From contig NZ_FYEY01000001.1 of assembly GCF_900187385.1 (NCBI RefSeq), positions 496,001-560,000 of the forward strand: a stretch of 64,000 nt of DNA. Direction: 5' to 3'. The notes under the pieces are model-generated. The model saw nothing but the letters and a program-made list of their open reading frames with translations. It ran no database searches and was not told where the DNA came from. Positions 1 to 7,517 of this stretch are shown piece by piece. A program made the position numbers and the translations under genes. Source of the DNA: Streptomyces sp. 2114.4 (GTDB lineage: Bacteria > Actinomycetota > Actinomycetes > Streptomycetales > Streptomycetaceae). Numbering within the stretch: the stretch's first letter is position 1; every line of letters starts with the position of its first letter.

Positions 1-580
1 GCTTGTCCGGGGCCCGGAACTCGGGGCTGGGGGCGCCGTTCGTCCAGACCTTGCCGTCCTTGAACGACTTGTAGATCACCGGGGGTAGCGGGGCGCTCTG
101 GTTGCCGGTCGCCGGATCGATGTCGACGTTGAAGAACAGCCGCCGCTTCAGGCCGAGTTTGTCGATCAGCGCCAGGGTCAGCGGATGGAAGCTGGGCAGG
201 CGCATCGCCCCGGCCTCCGCGTACTGCGCGGGGTCGGTGAAGGGCGGCGGCTCACCCTTCTTCGCGTGGAAGGTCTTGATCCGGCCGCCGACCCGGTTGG
301 CGTTGGCCTCCAGGATCGTCACCTCGTGCCCGGCGCGGGTCAGCAGGTCACCGGCGACCAGGCCGGCGATGCCCGCTCCGACGATCAGGATGCGCTTGGG
401 GTCGACGGCCGGTTCCAGCCCGTTGTCGATCAGTACGTCAAGGTAGCGCAGCTTGAGGTCTTCATTGGCCGGCTCGGGACCGACCAGCAGAAGTTCACGA
501 GCGAGCTGCTGATAGGTCTTCTCTGTGGCCCGCTCGGCCCCGGTGTGCTCACGGCGGCGACCAGGGCGGATGTCGTTCAT
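1..580 (-). CDS. Flavin monoamine / L-amino-acid oxidase, N-terminal part (runs off left edge)
   Basis: The reading frame starts with ATG at 580 behind GAGGAA about six bases upstream and is open to the window edge (193 codons seen). Residues near 67-95 form an FAD-binding Rossmann start ([17 protein letters not shown] followed by the acidic EAN end of the second strand and a VGGRI motif). The EAGAMRLP block after about residue 125 is typical of bacterial L-amino-acid oxidase and flavin monoamine oxidase proteins, which oxidise an amine or amino acid with O2 to an imine and H2O2. No signal peptide is visible, so a cytoplasmic enzyme is likely. The substrate cannot be told because the C-terminal half lies outside the window. 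Its upstream region carries a 13-copy octanucleotide repeat. Confidence 0.85.
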   Translation of the reverse strand, partial: MNDIRPGRRREHTGAERATEKTYQQLARELLLVGPEPANEDLKLRYLDVLIDNGLEPAVDPKRILIVGAGIAGLVAGDLLTRAGHEVTILEANANRVGGRIKTFHAKKGEPPPFTDPAQYAEAGAMRLPSFHPLTLALIDKLGLKRRLFFNVDIDPATGNQSAPLPPVIYKSFKDGKVWTNGAPSPEFRAPDK

Positions 581-622
581 GACCGTTCCTCGATGGTGGT
601 CACTTTTCTCCTTCACTGGGAC

Positions 623-726
623 TTCAGTGCTTCGGTGCTTTGGCGCTTCGGTGCTTCGGTGCTTCGGTGTTTCGGTGCTTCGGTGCTTCGGTGCTTCGGT
701 GCTTCGGTGCTTCGGTGCTTCGGAGC
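623..726. repeat. Octanucleotide tandem repeat (TTCGGTGC, 13 copies)
   Basis: Thirteen consecutive 8-bp units TTCGGTGC with a few substitutions (TTCAGTGC first, TTTGGCGC third, TTCGGTGT sixth, TTCGGAGC last) lie 43-146 bp upstream of the amine-oxidase start. Because 8 is not a multiple of 3 and no unit contains a stop, all frames stay open across it, which creates spurious repetitive reading frames. It is best read as an intergenic simple-sequence repeat that can change copy number, in the 5' region of the oxidase gene. Confidence 0.9.
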
Positions 727-1559
727 ATCAACGGGCTTCACACGAGGGCGAATCCGGCTCCTGACACGCAGGACGTGGAAAGGGACCTGGAGTGGGATGC
801 GGGAAAGGAACAAGGGCACGCCGAAGGCAGCCGGCGCACGGCTGGCGGCGGCTTCTGGCGCCAGCCCAGCACCGAATGAACCACCTCGCAGAAGCACAGG
901 CGTCAAACGGAGCACCGGATCACTCGAAACGGCGAGTCCGACTCAAATTCCGTGTAGGACGCCGCACAGGTGTCAGGTCGGGGAGGCGAGGGGCCCGCTG
1001 TTTGTCGGCTCCCCTGCCATCAGCGAGCACACGCGCGGGGAGAGAGGAAACGGAGAAGGAGCCGCCCGACGGCCACCGCCCCAGGTCAGGTGCCAACCGT
1101 GGCCACGCGACAGGCCGGTGCAGCGACGGCACGCAGACCGTACAGTCCGGCAGGGAGGGGTACCGCACCGGCGCGCGACCCGATTCGGAGGTTTCCGTTC
1201 CGACATCGGTGCACGGTCCGAGGGAGGCCGGTGAGACCGGGGAGGCCGGCCGGGTGAGCAGTGCGGTTGACGAGGGGCCCTTGCGCGGTCTCCGTGGGAC
1301 TGCGGGCGGCCTTCGGGCGCGGATTCCGGGTGCGGGATCCTGTGCGCGGACTCCCTGGTGCGGACTCCCGGGCGCGGGCTCCCGGGCGTGCGGATGGTCG
1401 GCTTGCTTCGGGCCGGCACCGGGTTCAGTTCCGGGGGCCGGTTCCGGCCCTGGGTCCGGTTCCGGCCCTGGTTCCGGTTCCGGCCCTGGGTCCGGTTCCG
1501 GCCTTGGGTCCGGTGCGGGTCAGTGGCAGGCCGGCGCCAAGGGGGCGTCGGCGCCTCAC
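727..1559. other. Intergenic region without a recognisable gene
   Basis: About 0.83 kb between the amine oxidase and the glycosyltransferase. Open frames exist but they are low-complexity, Arg/Pro/Gly-rich and match nothing I recognise. The right half (about 1290-1400) is made of imperfect GCGGACTCCC-like units and leads into the 18-bp repeat at 1440-1511. Confidence 0.6.
1440..1511. repeat. 18-bp tandem repeat, four copies
   Basis: Four adjacent 18-bp copies of GGTTCCGGCCCTGGGTCC (1440-1457, 1458-1475, 1476-1493, 1494-1511) differ at only one base each in the second and fourth copy. The array ends 49 bp before the stop codon of the glycosyltransferase on the other strand, so it lies in that gene's 3' flank. 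Confidence 0.85.
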
Positions 1560-2711
1560 CTAGAGACTGTCCCGTATTTCCGTGAGGTCCAGGGGCGGCA
1601 GCTGACGCAGCTCGGACCCGGCCGCGCTCATGGCGGCGCCGTAGCGCGAGGTGCCCAGGAGCTCCGTCAGGGCGTCGGCGATCTCGCCGCGGCTCGCCGT
1701 GATGTCCAGCGCCCGACCCAGGCCACGGCGGGAGAACGCGGCGGCGTTGTCGGGCTGATCGGCGAGAACACCCAGCCCCAGGACGGGCGTTGCCCCCTGC
1801 ACCGCGTCGAGCAGGGACGCTCTGCCTCCGTGCGTCACGAACAGGTCGGCCCGGTGCAGCAGGGCGGGCTGTGGGACGTGTTCGACGACCTTGATGTGAG
1901 GGTTCGCGCTCGCCAGGTGCTGCGCGAGAGCTCCCGCGGACACGATGGCGTCGCAGTCGATTGCACGGAGTGCGGCCATGATCTCCTTGTATACGTTCTC
2001 GACGGTGACGCGCAGGCCGGGCATCGCGGTGGTCAGGGTGCCGAGGCTCACGTAGACGAGCGGGCGCGACGGTCGGAAGGAGGAGGCCCGACACTCAGGG
2101 AGGACGGTGCGGAAGTCCGCGACGGTGCGTCGGACCGCGCGCGCCGAGGGCGGGGGCGTCTCGTAGAACCAGTGGACCGGTGCGGGGGTGAGCATCGGGG
2201 GGAGCGTGGGGGTGTCCTGCTCGTGCTGCTTGTAGAGGGGAAGCAGCACGGGCGCGATCCGGGTGTCCCAGAGATTCAGGAGCACCGGCCCGAGGCCGTT
2301 GTCCGCTGCGAGCAGGGGCAGTTGCAAGGCCCTGGCCGCGAGGTGCGCACCGAGGTCGCTGCACTCGGCGATCACCAGATCGGGCGGCTCCTGTGTCCAC
2401 GAGGTGAGCAGGTCATGGACCTTCGCCTCGGCCTGCTCGGGCCAGAGGTGGCCGAAGACGTACCGGTTGAAGGAGGCGTTTCCGTACCTCTGCCAGACCT
2501 CGCTCGCCGCCTGTTGGACGCCGGGATCGCACGTCCAGTTCGTACCGGCGACACGGAACTCCACCCCGCGCCGCCGGGCTTCGCGGCGGAACATGAGGGG
2601 AGCATGGAGCGTGACCTGGTGGCCCTGCTCCCGGGCCGGGCAGGTGACGTAGTCCAGCGCGGACACGTGCGAAGGTATCGGTTCAGCGGTGATCGCTATC
2701 CGTAAAGCCAC
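1560..2711 (-). CDS. Family-1 (MGT-type) glycosyltransferase
   Basis: A 383-residue protein of GT-B fold, the usual length for macrolide-type glycosyltransferases. The N-terminus (VALRIAITAEPIPSHVSA) matches the acceptor-domain start of this family, and residues 294-325 carry the nucleotide-sugar signature HGG...LLDAVQG..P.LGL...DQPDNA. These enzymes move a sugar from an NDP-sugar to a small molecule in the cytoplasm. I chose the GTG at 2711 because GGGAG sits seven bases upstream; an in-frame ATG at 2735 would add eight residues but has no ribosome binding site. The acceptor is unknown. It is co-oriented with the peptide locus but about 10 kb downstream of mbtH, so a role in that pathway is only a possibility. 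Confidence 0.8.
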   Translation of the reverse strand: MALRIAITAEPIPSHVSALDYVTCPAREQGHQVTLHAPLMFRREARRRGVEFRVAGTNWTCDPGVQQAASEVWQRYGNASFNRYVFGHLWPEQAEAKVHDLLTSWTQEPPDLVIAECSDLGAHLAARALQLPLLAADNGLGPVLLNLWDTRIAPVLLPLYKQHEQDTPTLPPMLTPAPVHWFYETPPPSARAVRRTVADFRTVLPECRASSFRPSRPLVYVSLGTLTTAMPGLRVTVENVYKEIMAALRAIDCDAIVSAGALAQHLASANPHIKVVEHVPQPALLHRADLFVTHGGRASLLDAVQGATPVLGLGVLADQPDNAAAFSRRGLGRALDITASRGEIADALTELLGTSRYGAAMSAAGSELRQLPPLDLTEIRDSL

Positions 2712-3097
2712 CAGGACACTCCCAGCTCTTTTCATCGGGTCAACGCCCGGGTGGGACAGCAGCCTTCGGCCGCATCGGCCGTGCTGCGCCGTTATGTGCC
2801 TCGGTGGTCCGGCTGCTCGTTGCCGAGGCGGCTCTGAGCCTGCGGTGTGATCCGTCCCAGCTGCCACCAGCGACGGGAAGTTCGGGATACGGGAACATCC
2901 GAACCAGCCATGACCAGCGGATATACGCGTCGCCTGGAACGCTGAAAGGGAACGCCGGGGCCACAGCTTGCCGCCCCTGGACGTCACCAGTACGCGGGCG
3001 ACTCGCCCCCTCGAATCAGCGGGCTTCGAGCAGATCGGTGGACGGCAGAGAGCCGGACCGATGAGCCGAAGCGAGCCTGGTGGTCGGCCGGCGTGTG
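2712..3097. other. Intergenic region upstream of the glycosyltransferase
   Basis: About 0.39 kb between the start of the glycosyltransferase and the stop of the nitrobindin-like gene, both on the minus strand. No convincing gene or hairpin was seen; it presumably contains the glycosyltransferase promoter. Confidence 0.5.
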
Positions 3098-3640
3098 TCA
3101 GCCCCGCCGTCGAAGCTGCGCGGACAGGTGGTGTTGCAGCGGCCGGCCGACCGCTGCGAGGTCGTGGACGAAGGTGAGGGTGTCCTTGTCGGTGAGTGTG
3201 TAGCGGCGGCGGGTGGCGGTGACCTCCTTGGCGGTGGGGGTGAGAGCCACCTCGTGGGTGGAGAGGTCGACCGTACTGCCGTCGGCGCGGCCGACCGAGA
3301 TCTCCGCGATGCCGGTGGGCTGGGTGATCAGTGCTTCCACCCGCCCTTCAGGCTGCAGCCGCCACCAGCCGCTCTCCCTGGCCGACGGGCGCAGCGGGGT
3401 GCCGTCCGGGTCGAGCAGCCAGGCACGTGCCTCGTAGTGGAGGAAGGGACGCCCGTCATGGCTGAAGGTGACTTCCTGCGCGTAGGTGAACTGCTCGTCG
3501 AGCGTCGGGTACTCGCCGCGTCCCTGTCCGGCCCAGGTGCCCAGGAGCCCGACCACCGGAGCGAGCAGGGCGTGCGGCGCCGGTGCTTCGTCCGGTCGAA
3601 GGGCGTCGGGGTACGGGGGCTTCTGTGCGTGGTCGAACAT
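3098..3640 (-). CDS. Nitrobindin-like haem-binding beta-barrel (FABP-like) protein
   Basis: A 180-residue protein whose residues 33-42 read [10 protein letters not shown], the GxWxGxGxG signature of the nitrobindin / THAP4-like family, followed by alternating beta strands and a C-terminal WRLQPEG...ALITQPTG...E segment typical of this lipocalin-like barrel. Family members bind b-type haem and react with nitric oxide or peroxynitrite. The ATG at 3640 has AGGAG eight bases upstream. No signal peptide is seen, so it is probably cytoplasmic. It lies just downstream of a decayed acetyltransferase on the same strand. The physiological role in this strain is not shown by the sequence. Confidence 0.8.
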   Translation of the reverse strand: MFDHAQKPPYPDALRPDEAPAPHALLAPVVGLLGTWAGQGRGEYPTLDEQFTYAQEVTFSHDGRPFLHYEARAWLLDPDGTPLRPSARESGWWRLQPEGRVEALITQPTGIAEISVGRADGSTVDLSTHEVALTPTAKEVTATRRRYTLTDKDTLTFVHDLAAVGRPLQHHLSAQLRRRG

Positions 3641-3689
3641 GTGGGGTGCTCCTGGGCCGAGGCTGTCGAGGCTGGTTCCGGGGGCAGCC

Positions 3690-4200
3690 TAGCCAGGCAC
3701 GCAGGTCTTTGCGGAAGACCGTGGAGCTGTGCCGGACCGTCATGCCCACCCGTAGATACAGGTCGAGCGCGCCGGTGTCCGAGTGTGTCCACTCGTCGAA
3801 CGCGTCCTGGACGAGGACGTGCGTGGCGGGCCCGTCGCCGACGCGGAAGGGCCGTACCACCACGCCCGTCGGCGGCTGGGGCACCGAGGGCTCGACCGGC
3901 ATGGCGAACTCCAGCAGCCAGGCCGTCACCAGCGGCTCGTACCCGCGCGAGCGCAACAGCGCGACGGCTCCGGAATCCGCGTCCGGCACGGTCTGCACGA
4001 TGCCGTCCACACCGGCCTGCCGCGCCCGCGCCTGCGCCCAGTCGAGAAGCCCCGCGCCCAGGCCCCGGCCCCGGTGCTCCGGGTGCACGTCGACCGCGGA
4101 GCGCCGGTCCACCCGGGCGCGGGCAGCCAGACACCCGGCCCGGTCATGGACGAGCACGGTGTCCGACTCCGGCACCAGCCCGGCCTCGCGAGATTCGGGC
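3690..4200 (-). pseudogene. Decayed tandem-GNAT N-acetyltransferase
   Basis: One minus-strand frame carries disconnected pieces of a two-domain GNAT enzyme. They are an acetyl-CoA-binding segment (VHPEHRGRGLGAGLLDWA near 4090-4040), the end of a first domain, the start of a second one (VVVRPFRVGDGPA...DAFDEW), and then directly its C-terminal HSDTGALDLYLRVGMTVR block. The intervening part of the second domain is missing, the N-terminal strands of the first domain are largely absent, no good start codon with a ribosome binding site is present, and the frame runs on past the expected end into the next gene. In-frame deletions are the likely cause. Family membership is clear; loss of function is inferred. 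Confidence 0.6.
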
Positions 4201-4340
4201 CGGCGGCCGGGCCCGCTCGCCCACCCGTGTTCCCGGCCGTAAGCCGTCCGCGTCCGCCTGGATCCCGCACGATGCGCCCTGTGCACCTTACGGTTCACCT
4301 CGGGCAATTCCCCGCAGATGGGATGGATGGGGTGGTCGAC

Positions 4341-5798
4341 ATGATGTGCGCGGCGGCAGCCGAGGGCGGCGGGGCCGTGCCTGCTCCGGAGCGGGCCCCG
4401 GAGTCCGGGCGGCAGCCCTTGGCGCCCCTGCTGGCGGTGTGCGCCGGGTATTTCATGGTGATCCTGGACGTGACGATCATCAACGTCGCCGTGCCGGTGG
4501 TAGGCCGGGAGCTGTCGGCCTCGCTCACCGGCATTCAGTGGATCACCGACGGGTACACCCTGGTTTTCGCCGGGTTTCTGCTGACCGGCGGGGCGCTGGG
4601 CGACCGGCTGGGGAACCGTCGCGTCTTCTGCACGGGCGTGGCCGTGTTCACCGGGTCCTCGGCCGCGTGCGCGCTCGCGCCGAGTGCCCCGTTCCTGATT
4701 GTCGCCCGGCTGGTGGAAGGGCTCGGCGCGGCGCTGATCGTGCCCGGTTCCCTGGCACTGCTCCAGCAGGCCTACCCGGCAGCCGCCGCACGCTCACGGG
4801 CCTTCGGGCTATGGGGGTCGATGGCGGGTATCGCGGCGTCCGCCGGGCCGTTGCTGGGTGGACTGCTGGTCTCCACCGCGGGCTGGCGATGGGTATTCCT
4901 GATCAATCTGCCCGTTGGCCTGGCCTGTCTGGTACTGACGCTGCGGCAGGTGGCACCCTCGCCCCGCCGCGCCGGCCGGGTCCTGGACTGGCCGGCGCAA
5001 GGCCTCGTCGTGGCGGCGGTGGCACTGCTGACGGCCGCCCTCAACGAGGCCGGACGTCGTGGCTGGTCCGACCCGGCCGTTCTCGCGGGGCTGGGCCTGT
5101 CCGCCACGGCGGTCGCGGCACTGGTGGCGCGCGAGCGGCTGGCCCGGTCTCCCGCCCTGCCGCCGCGCCTGCTGCGGTCTCGTGCGATGAGCGGCGGAGC
5201 CCTGATCGGCCTGCTGTTCAACTTCGGTTTCTACGGCATGGTGTTCACCGCCAGCCTGGATTTCCAGCACCAGCGCGGCTACAGCGCCCTCGGCACCGGC
5301 GCTGCCCTCTTCCCGGCCGTGGCGATGACCATGTTCGCCTCCGTCCTGTCCGGGCGGCTGACCCGCACCACGGGCGATCGTCCGCTGGTGGTCTGCGGCA
5401 TGCTTCTGGCGGCCCTGGGGCTGGCGGGCTGGGCCGCGGCGGGAGCCGCCCCGGCCTACCCGCTGCTGGTGCTCCCGATGATGGCCGCGGGCTTCGGCAC
5501 CTCCTTCGCCCTCACCGGCTCGACCTCCACCGTGATGGGCGCCGCGCCTGAGGCGTACACGGGAACCGCCTCCGCGCTGTTCAACACCACCCGCCAGATC
5601 GGCAGCGCCACCGGGGTTGCACTCGGCGGCACCTTGCTCGCCACCGCCGCCGACTACAACGCGGGAACACGCCTGAGCATGGCCATTGGCGCGCTCGCCT
5701 ACCTGGCCGCCGCAGGCCTCGCGTGGCGGTGCGTACCGGCAAAGCCCGGAAAGTCCCAGAGGAGCAAAGGGCATGCCCGGCTGCGTCGGAGCCGGTAG
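4341..5798 (+). CDS. MFS drug:H+ antiporter, DHA2 (14-TM) type
   Basis: A 485-residue membrane protein with about 14 hydrophobic segments. The first one reads LLAVCAGYFMVILDVTIINVA, with the D-TI-NVA motif of the DHA2 family. The loop GALGDRLGNRR between TM2 and TM3 is MFS motif A, and GIAASAGPLLGGLL in TM5 is the antiporter motif C. Such proteins export drugs or metabolites across the plasma membrane using the proton gradient. ATG 4341 is preferred (a second ATG follows at 4344); an in-frame ATG at 4272 would add 23 non-hydrophobic residues. It is convergent with a MarR regulator 45 bp away, which is a common neighbour for MFS exporters. Substrate unknown. Confidence 0.85.
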   Translation: MMCAAAAEGGGAVPAPERAPESGRQPLAPLLAVCAGYFMVILDVTIINVAVPVVGRELSASLTGIQWITDGYTLVFAGFLLTGGALGDRLGNRRVFCTGVAVFTGSSAACALAPSAPFLIVARLVEGLGAALIVPGSLALLQQAYPAAAARSRAFGLWGSMAGIAASAGPLLGGLLVSTAGWRWVFLINLPVGLACLVLTLRQVAPSPRRAGRVLDWPAQGLVVAAVALLTAALNEAGRRGWSDPAVLAGLGLSATAVAALVARERLARSPALPPRLLRSRAMSGGALIGLLFNFGFYGMVFTASLDFQHQRGYSALGTGAALFPAVAMTMFASVLSGRLTRTTGDRPLVVCGMLLAALGLAGWAAAGAAPAYPLLVLPMMAAGFGTSFALTGSTSTVMGAAPEAYTGTASALFNTTRQIGSATGVALGGTLLATAADYNAGTRLSMAIGALAYLAAAGLAWRCVPAKPGKSQRSKGHARLRRSR

Positions 5799-5843
5799 TC
5801 GGCAGTCGGCAATCGGTAGGTCGCCGTTCCGGTTCCACCGGCC

Positions 5844-6368
5844 TCAGTCAGCGCGCTGCGTCGAGGCGTCGGTCCACCCCAGCGGATGCAGCTCCAGATC
5901 ATGCGCGGGCGGCTCACCACCCGCCTCGTTAAGAGCGGTCAACGCCTTGATGAGAGCGGCCCGCTCACCGGGGGCCAGCCGTTCGACGATCTCACTGATC
6001 TCGGCGCGGCGTCGGCGAGTGACATCCTCAACGGTGCGACGCCCCTCCTCCGTGAGCGTCAGCAAGGTCTCGCGACGATTGCCGGGGGTGATCTGCCGGT
6101 CTGCCAGGCCGGCCGTGATGAGCCGGTCCACCATGCGCATCGCGGTCGAAGGGGCAACCTGGAGCAGTTCCGCGAGGACGACCAATTTGGTGGCTCCACG
6201 CGTGGAGAGAACCATCAGCATCCGGAACTGCGGCAGCGTCACGCGCTCCTCGACCGCCGCAAGCGAACGGGCGGACACCGCGACCAGCAGTCTCGACGCC
6301 GTGAGCACCGCACGGGTCACCGCGTCCACATCATTCACGTCCCGCGCAGGGGCTTCACGCTCGGCCAT
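5844..6368 (-). CDS. MarR-family transcriptional regulator
   Basis: A 174-residue protein with the winged-helix layout of MarR repressors. Helix pairs lead into LPQFRMLMVLSTRGATKLVVLAELLQVAPSTAMRMVDRLITAGLADR (residues about 45-90, recognition helix at STAMRMVDRL), then the wing and a C-terminal dimerisation helix. MarR proteins bind palindromes near their own promoter and release on binding a ligand, often a phenolic or antibiotic. It is divergent from a short-chain dehydrogenase and convergent with an MFS exporter. Similar palindromic sites in the divergent gap make autoregulation and control of the dehydrogenase likely. Confidence 0.85.
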   Translation of the reverse strand: MAEREAPARDVNDVDAVTRAVLTASRLLVAVSARSLAAVEERVTLPQFRMLMVLSTRGATKLVVLAELLQVAPSTAMRMVDRLITAGLADRQITPGNRRETLLTLTEEGRRTVEDVTRRRRAEISEIVERLAPGERAALIKALTALNEAGGEPPAHDLELHPLGWTDASTQRAD

Positions 6369-6380
6369 CCCCCCTTTCTA

Positions 6381-6396
6381 TCGTCCTTCGAACGCT
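6381..6396. promoter_or_regulatory. Candidate MarR operator half, regulator side
   Basis: The sequence TCGTCCTTCGAACGCT, 12 bp upstream of the MarR start, shares the TTCGAACG core and flanking GTC with the palindrome at 6561-6584 on the other side of the divergent gap. Placement and similarity suggest an operator for autoregulation. This is inference from sequence similarity only. Confidence 0.35.
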
Positions 6397-6560
6397 GCCC
6401 ACTCACTCGGCCAGCCTTGAGGCCCCGTTTTGACAGCAATGGCCGTCGCGTGTGGAGCAGTTGGCGACCGGCTCGGGTGAGGCTCTTCCGCCACCGCGAA
6501 GGGGTACGCCGGTGACCTGCCACCTGCTGCTTGGTCTCGCGGATCAACCCACCCTCCACT

Positions 6561-6584
6561 ACTGTCCGTTCGAACGAACAGTAT
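6561..6584. promoter_or_regulatory. Palindromic operator candidate in front of the short-chain dehydrogenase
   Basis: ACTGTCCGTTCGAACGAACAGT is an imperfect 22-bp palindrome centred on GTTCGAAC, with a single mismatched base pair. It lies immediately upstream of the dehydrogenase ribosome binding site (GGAGG) and start at 6596, so a protein bound here would block transcription or initiation. The divergent MarR protein is the obvious candidate binder. Confidence 0.5.
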
Positions 6585-6595
6585 CGGAGGGCAAC

Positions 6596-7390
6596 GTGCG
6601 GAACATCAATGGCTCGACCGTTCTGCTGACCGGCGCCAGCGGAGGCATCGGCAATGCGCTGGCCCGGGCCCTCGCGGCCAGAGGTGCCCACCTGGTGGTC
6701 ACCGGCCGGCGCGCCGATGCGCTCCAGCAACTCGAAACGTCCTTGGGTGCCCGGCCGCTGGTCGCGGATCTGAGCGACCGCGAGGCGGTCGAAGATCTCG
6801 CCGAACGGGCCGGGCCCGTCGACATCTTGATCGCCAACGCCGCCCTGCCCGCCAGCGGCCCCCTGCTCGACTACACACCACGGCAGATCGACCGGTCGCT
6901 GGAGGTGAACCTGCGCGCACCTCTCCTGCTGGCCCGGCTCCTGGCACCGCACATGGTGGCCGCCGGCCGCGGCCACCTGGTCATGATCGGCTCGATCTCG
7001 GGCCGGACCTCCTCCCCTTCCACCTCGCTCTACAGCGCCGCGAAGTTCGGTCTGCGCGGCTTCGCCCACGCCTTGCGCCAGGATCTGCACGGCACGGGGG
7101 TGGGCGTGTCGCTCGTACAACCCGGCTTCGTCCGTGATGCGGGAATGTTCGCCGACACCGGCGCCACACCGCCCGCCGGCATACGTACCGTCAGCCCCGA
7201 ACAGGTCGCGGCCGGCGCCCTCAAGGCGATCGAACGCAACCGAGCCGAGGTCAATGTGGCACCCCTCGAACTACGCCTGGGCAGCGCCATCGGCGGACTC
7301 TTCCCCACCCTGGCCGCTGCCGCCCAGCGCAGGGCTTCGCCCGCTTCCCTCGTTCAGCAGATCGCCCAGGCCCAGCGCCACCAACGCTGA
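6596..7390 (+). CDS. Short-chain dehydrogenase/reductase (SDR)
   Basis: A 264-residue classical SDR. TGASGGIG at residues 12-19 is the NAD(P)-binding glycine motif, NAA near 81-83 stabilises the sheet, and S133/S135, Y146 and K150 (LYSAAK) form the catalytic set. The arginines after the second strand (TGRRAD) favour NADP(H). It oxidises or reduces an alcohol/ketone of unknown identity. The GTG start at 6596 follows GGAGG by five bases. It is divergent from the MarR regulator and is preceded by a palindromic operator candidate, so it is probably repressed until an inducer is present. Confidence 0.85.
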   Translation: MRNINGSTVLLTGASGGIGNALARALAARGAHLVVTGRRADALQQLETSLGARPLVADLSDREAVEDLAERAGPVDILIANAALPASGPLLDYTPRQIDRSLEVNLRAPLLLARLLAPHMVAAGRGHLVMIGSISGRTSSPSTSLYSAAKFGLRGFAHALRQDLHGTGVGVSLVQPGFVRDAGMFADTGATPPAGIRTVSPEQVAAGALKAIERNRAEVNVAPLELRLGSAIGGLFPTLAAAAQRRASPASLVQQIAQAQRHQR

Positions 7391-7418
7391 GCGCCACCAC
7401 CGGCCGTCACGGCCGAGC

Positions 7419-7446
7419 GCCGCGCCCGAGTACTTCCGGGCGCGGC
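7419..7446. terminator. Bidirectional terminator hairpin between SDR and lipoprotein
   Basis: GCCGCGCCCG (7419-7428) pairs perfectly with CGGGCGCGGC (7437-7446) across an 8-nt loop. It lies 28 bp after the stop of the plus-strand dehydrogenase and 72 bp before the stop of the minus-strand lipoprotein gene, so it can serve both convergent transcripts. There is no U tract, as is usual in streptomycetes. Confidence 0.6.
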
Positions 7447-7517
7447 ATGCCCTGTCTCGATGTGTTGCTGTGGGCCTGGTGCGTCATGCGGATCAGGTCG
7501 TCCGCCGCAACGTCGTT

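Noticed and set aside
613..915. Repetitive LRCFGASV / APKHRSTE proteins
   Set aside because: They are translations of the 8-bp repeat in different frames; the unit is not a multiple of three and contains no stop, so all frames stay open.
792..2705. Long plus-strand frame over the glycosyltransferase
   Set aside because: It is antisense to a well-supported family-1 glycosyltransferase and has no domain of its own.
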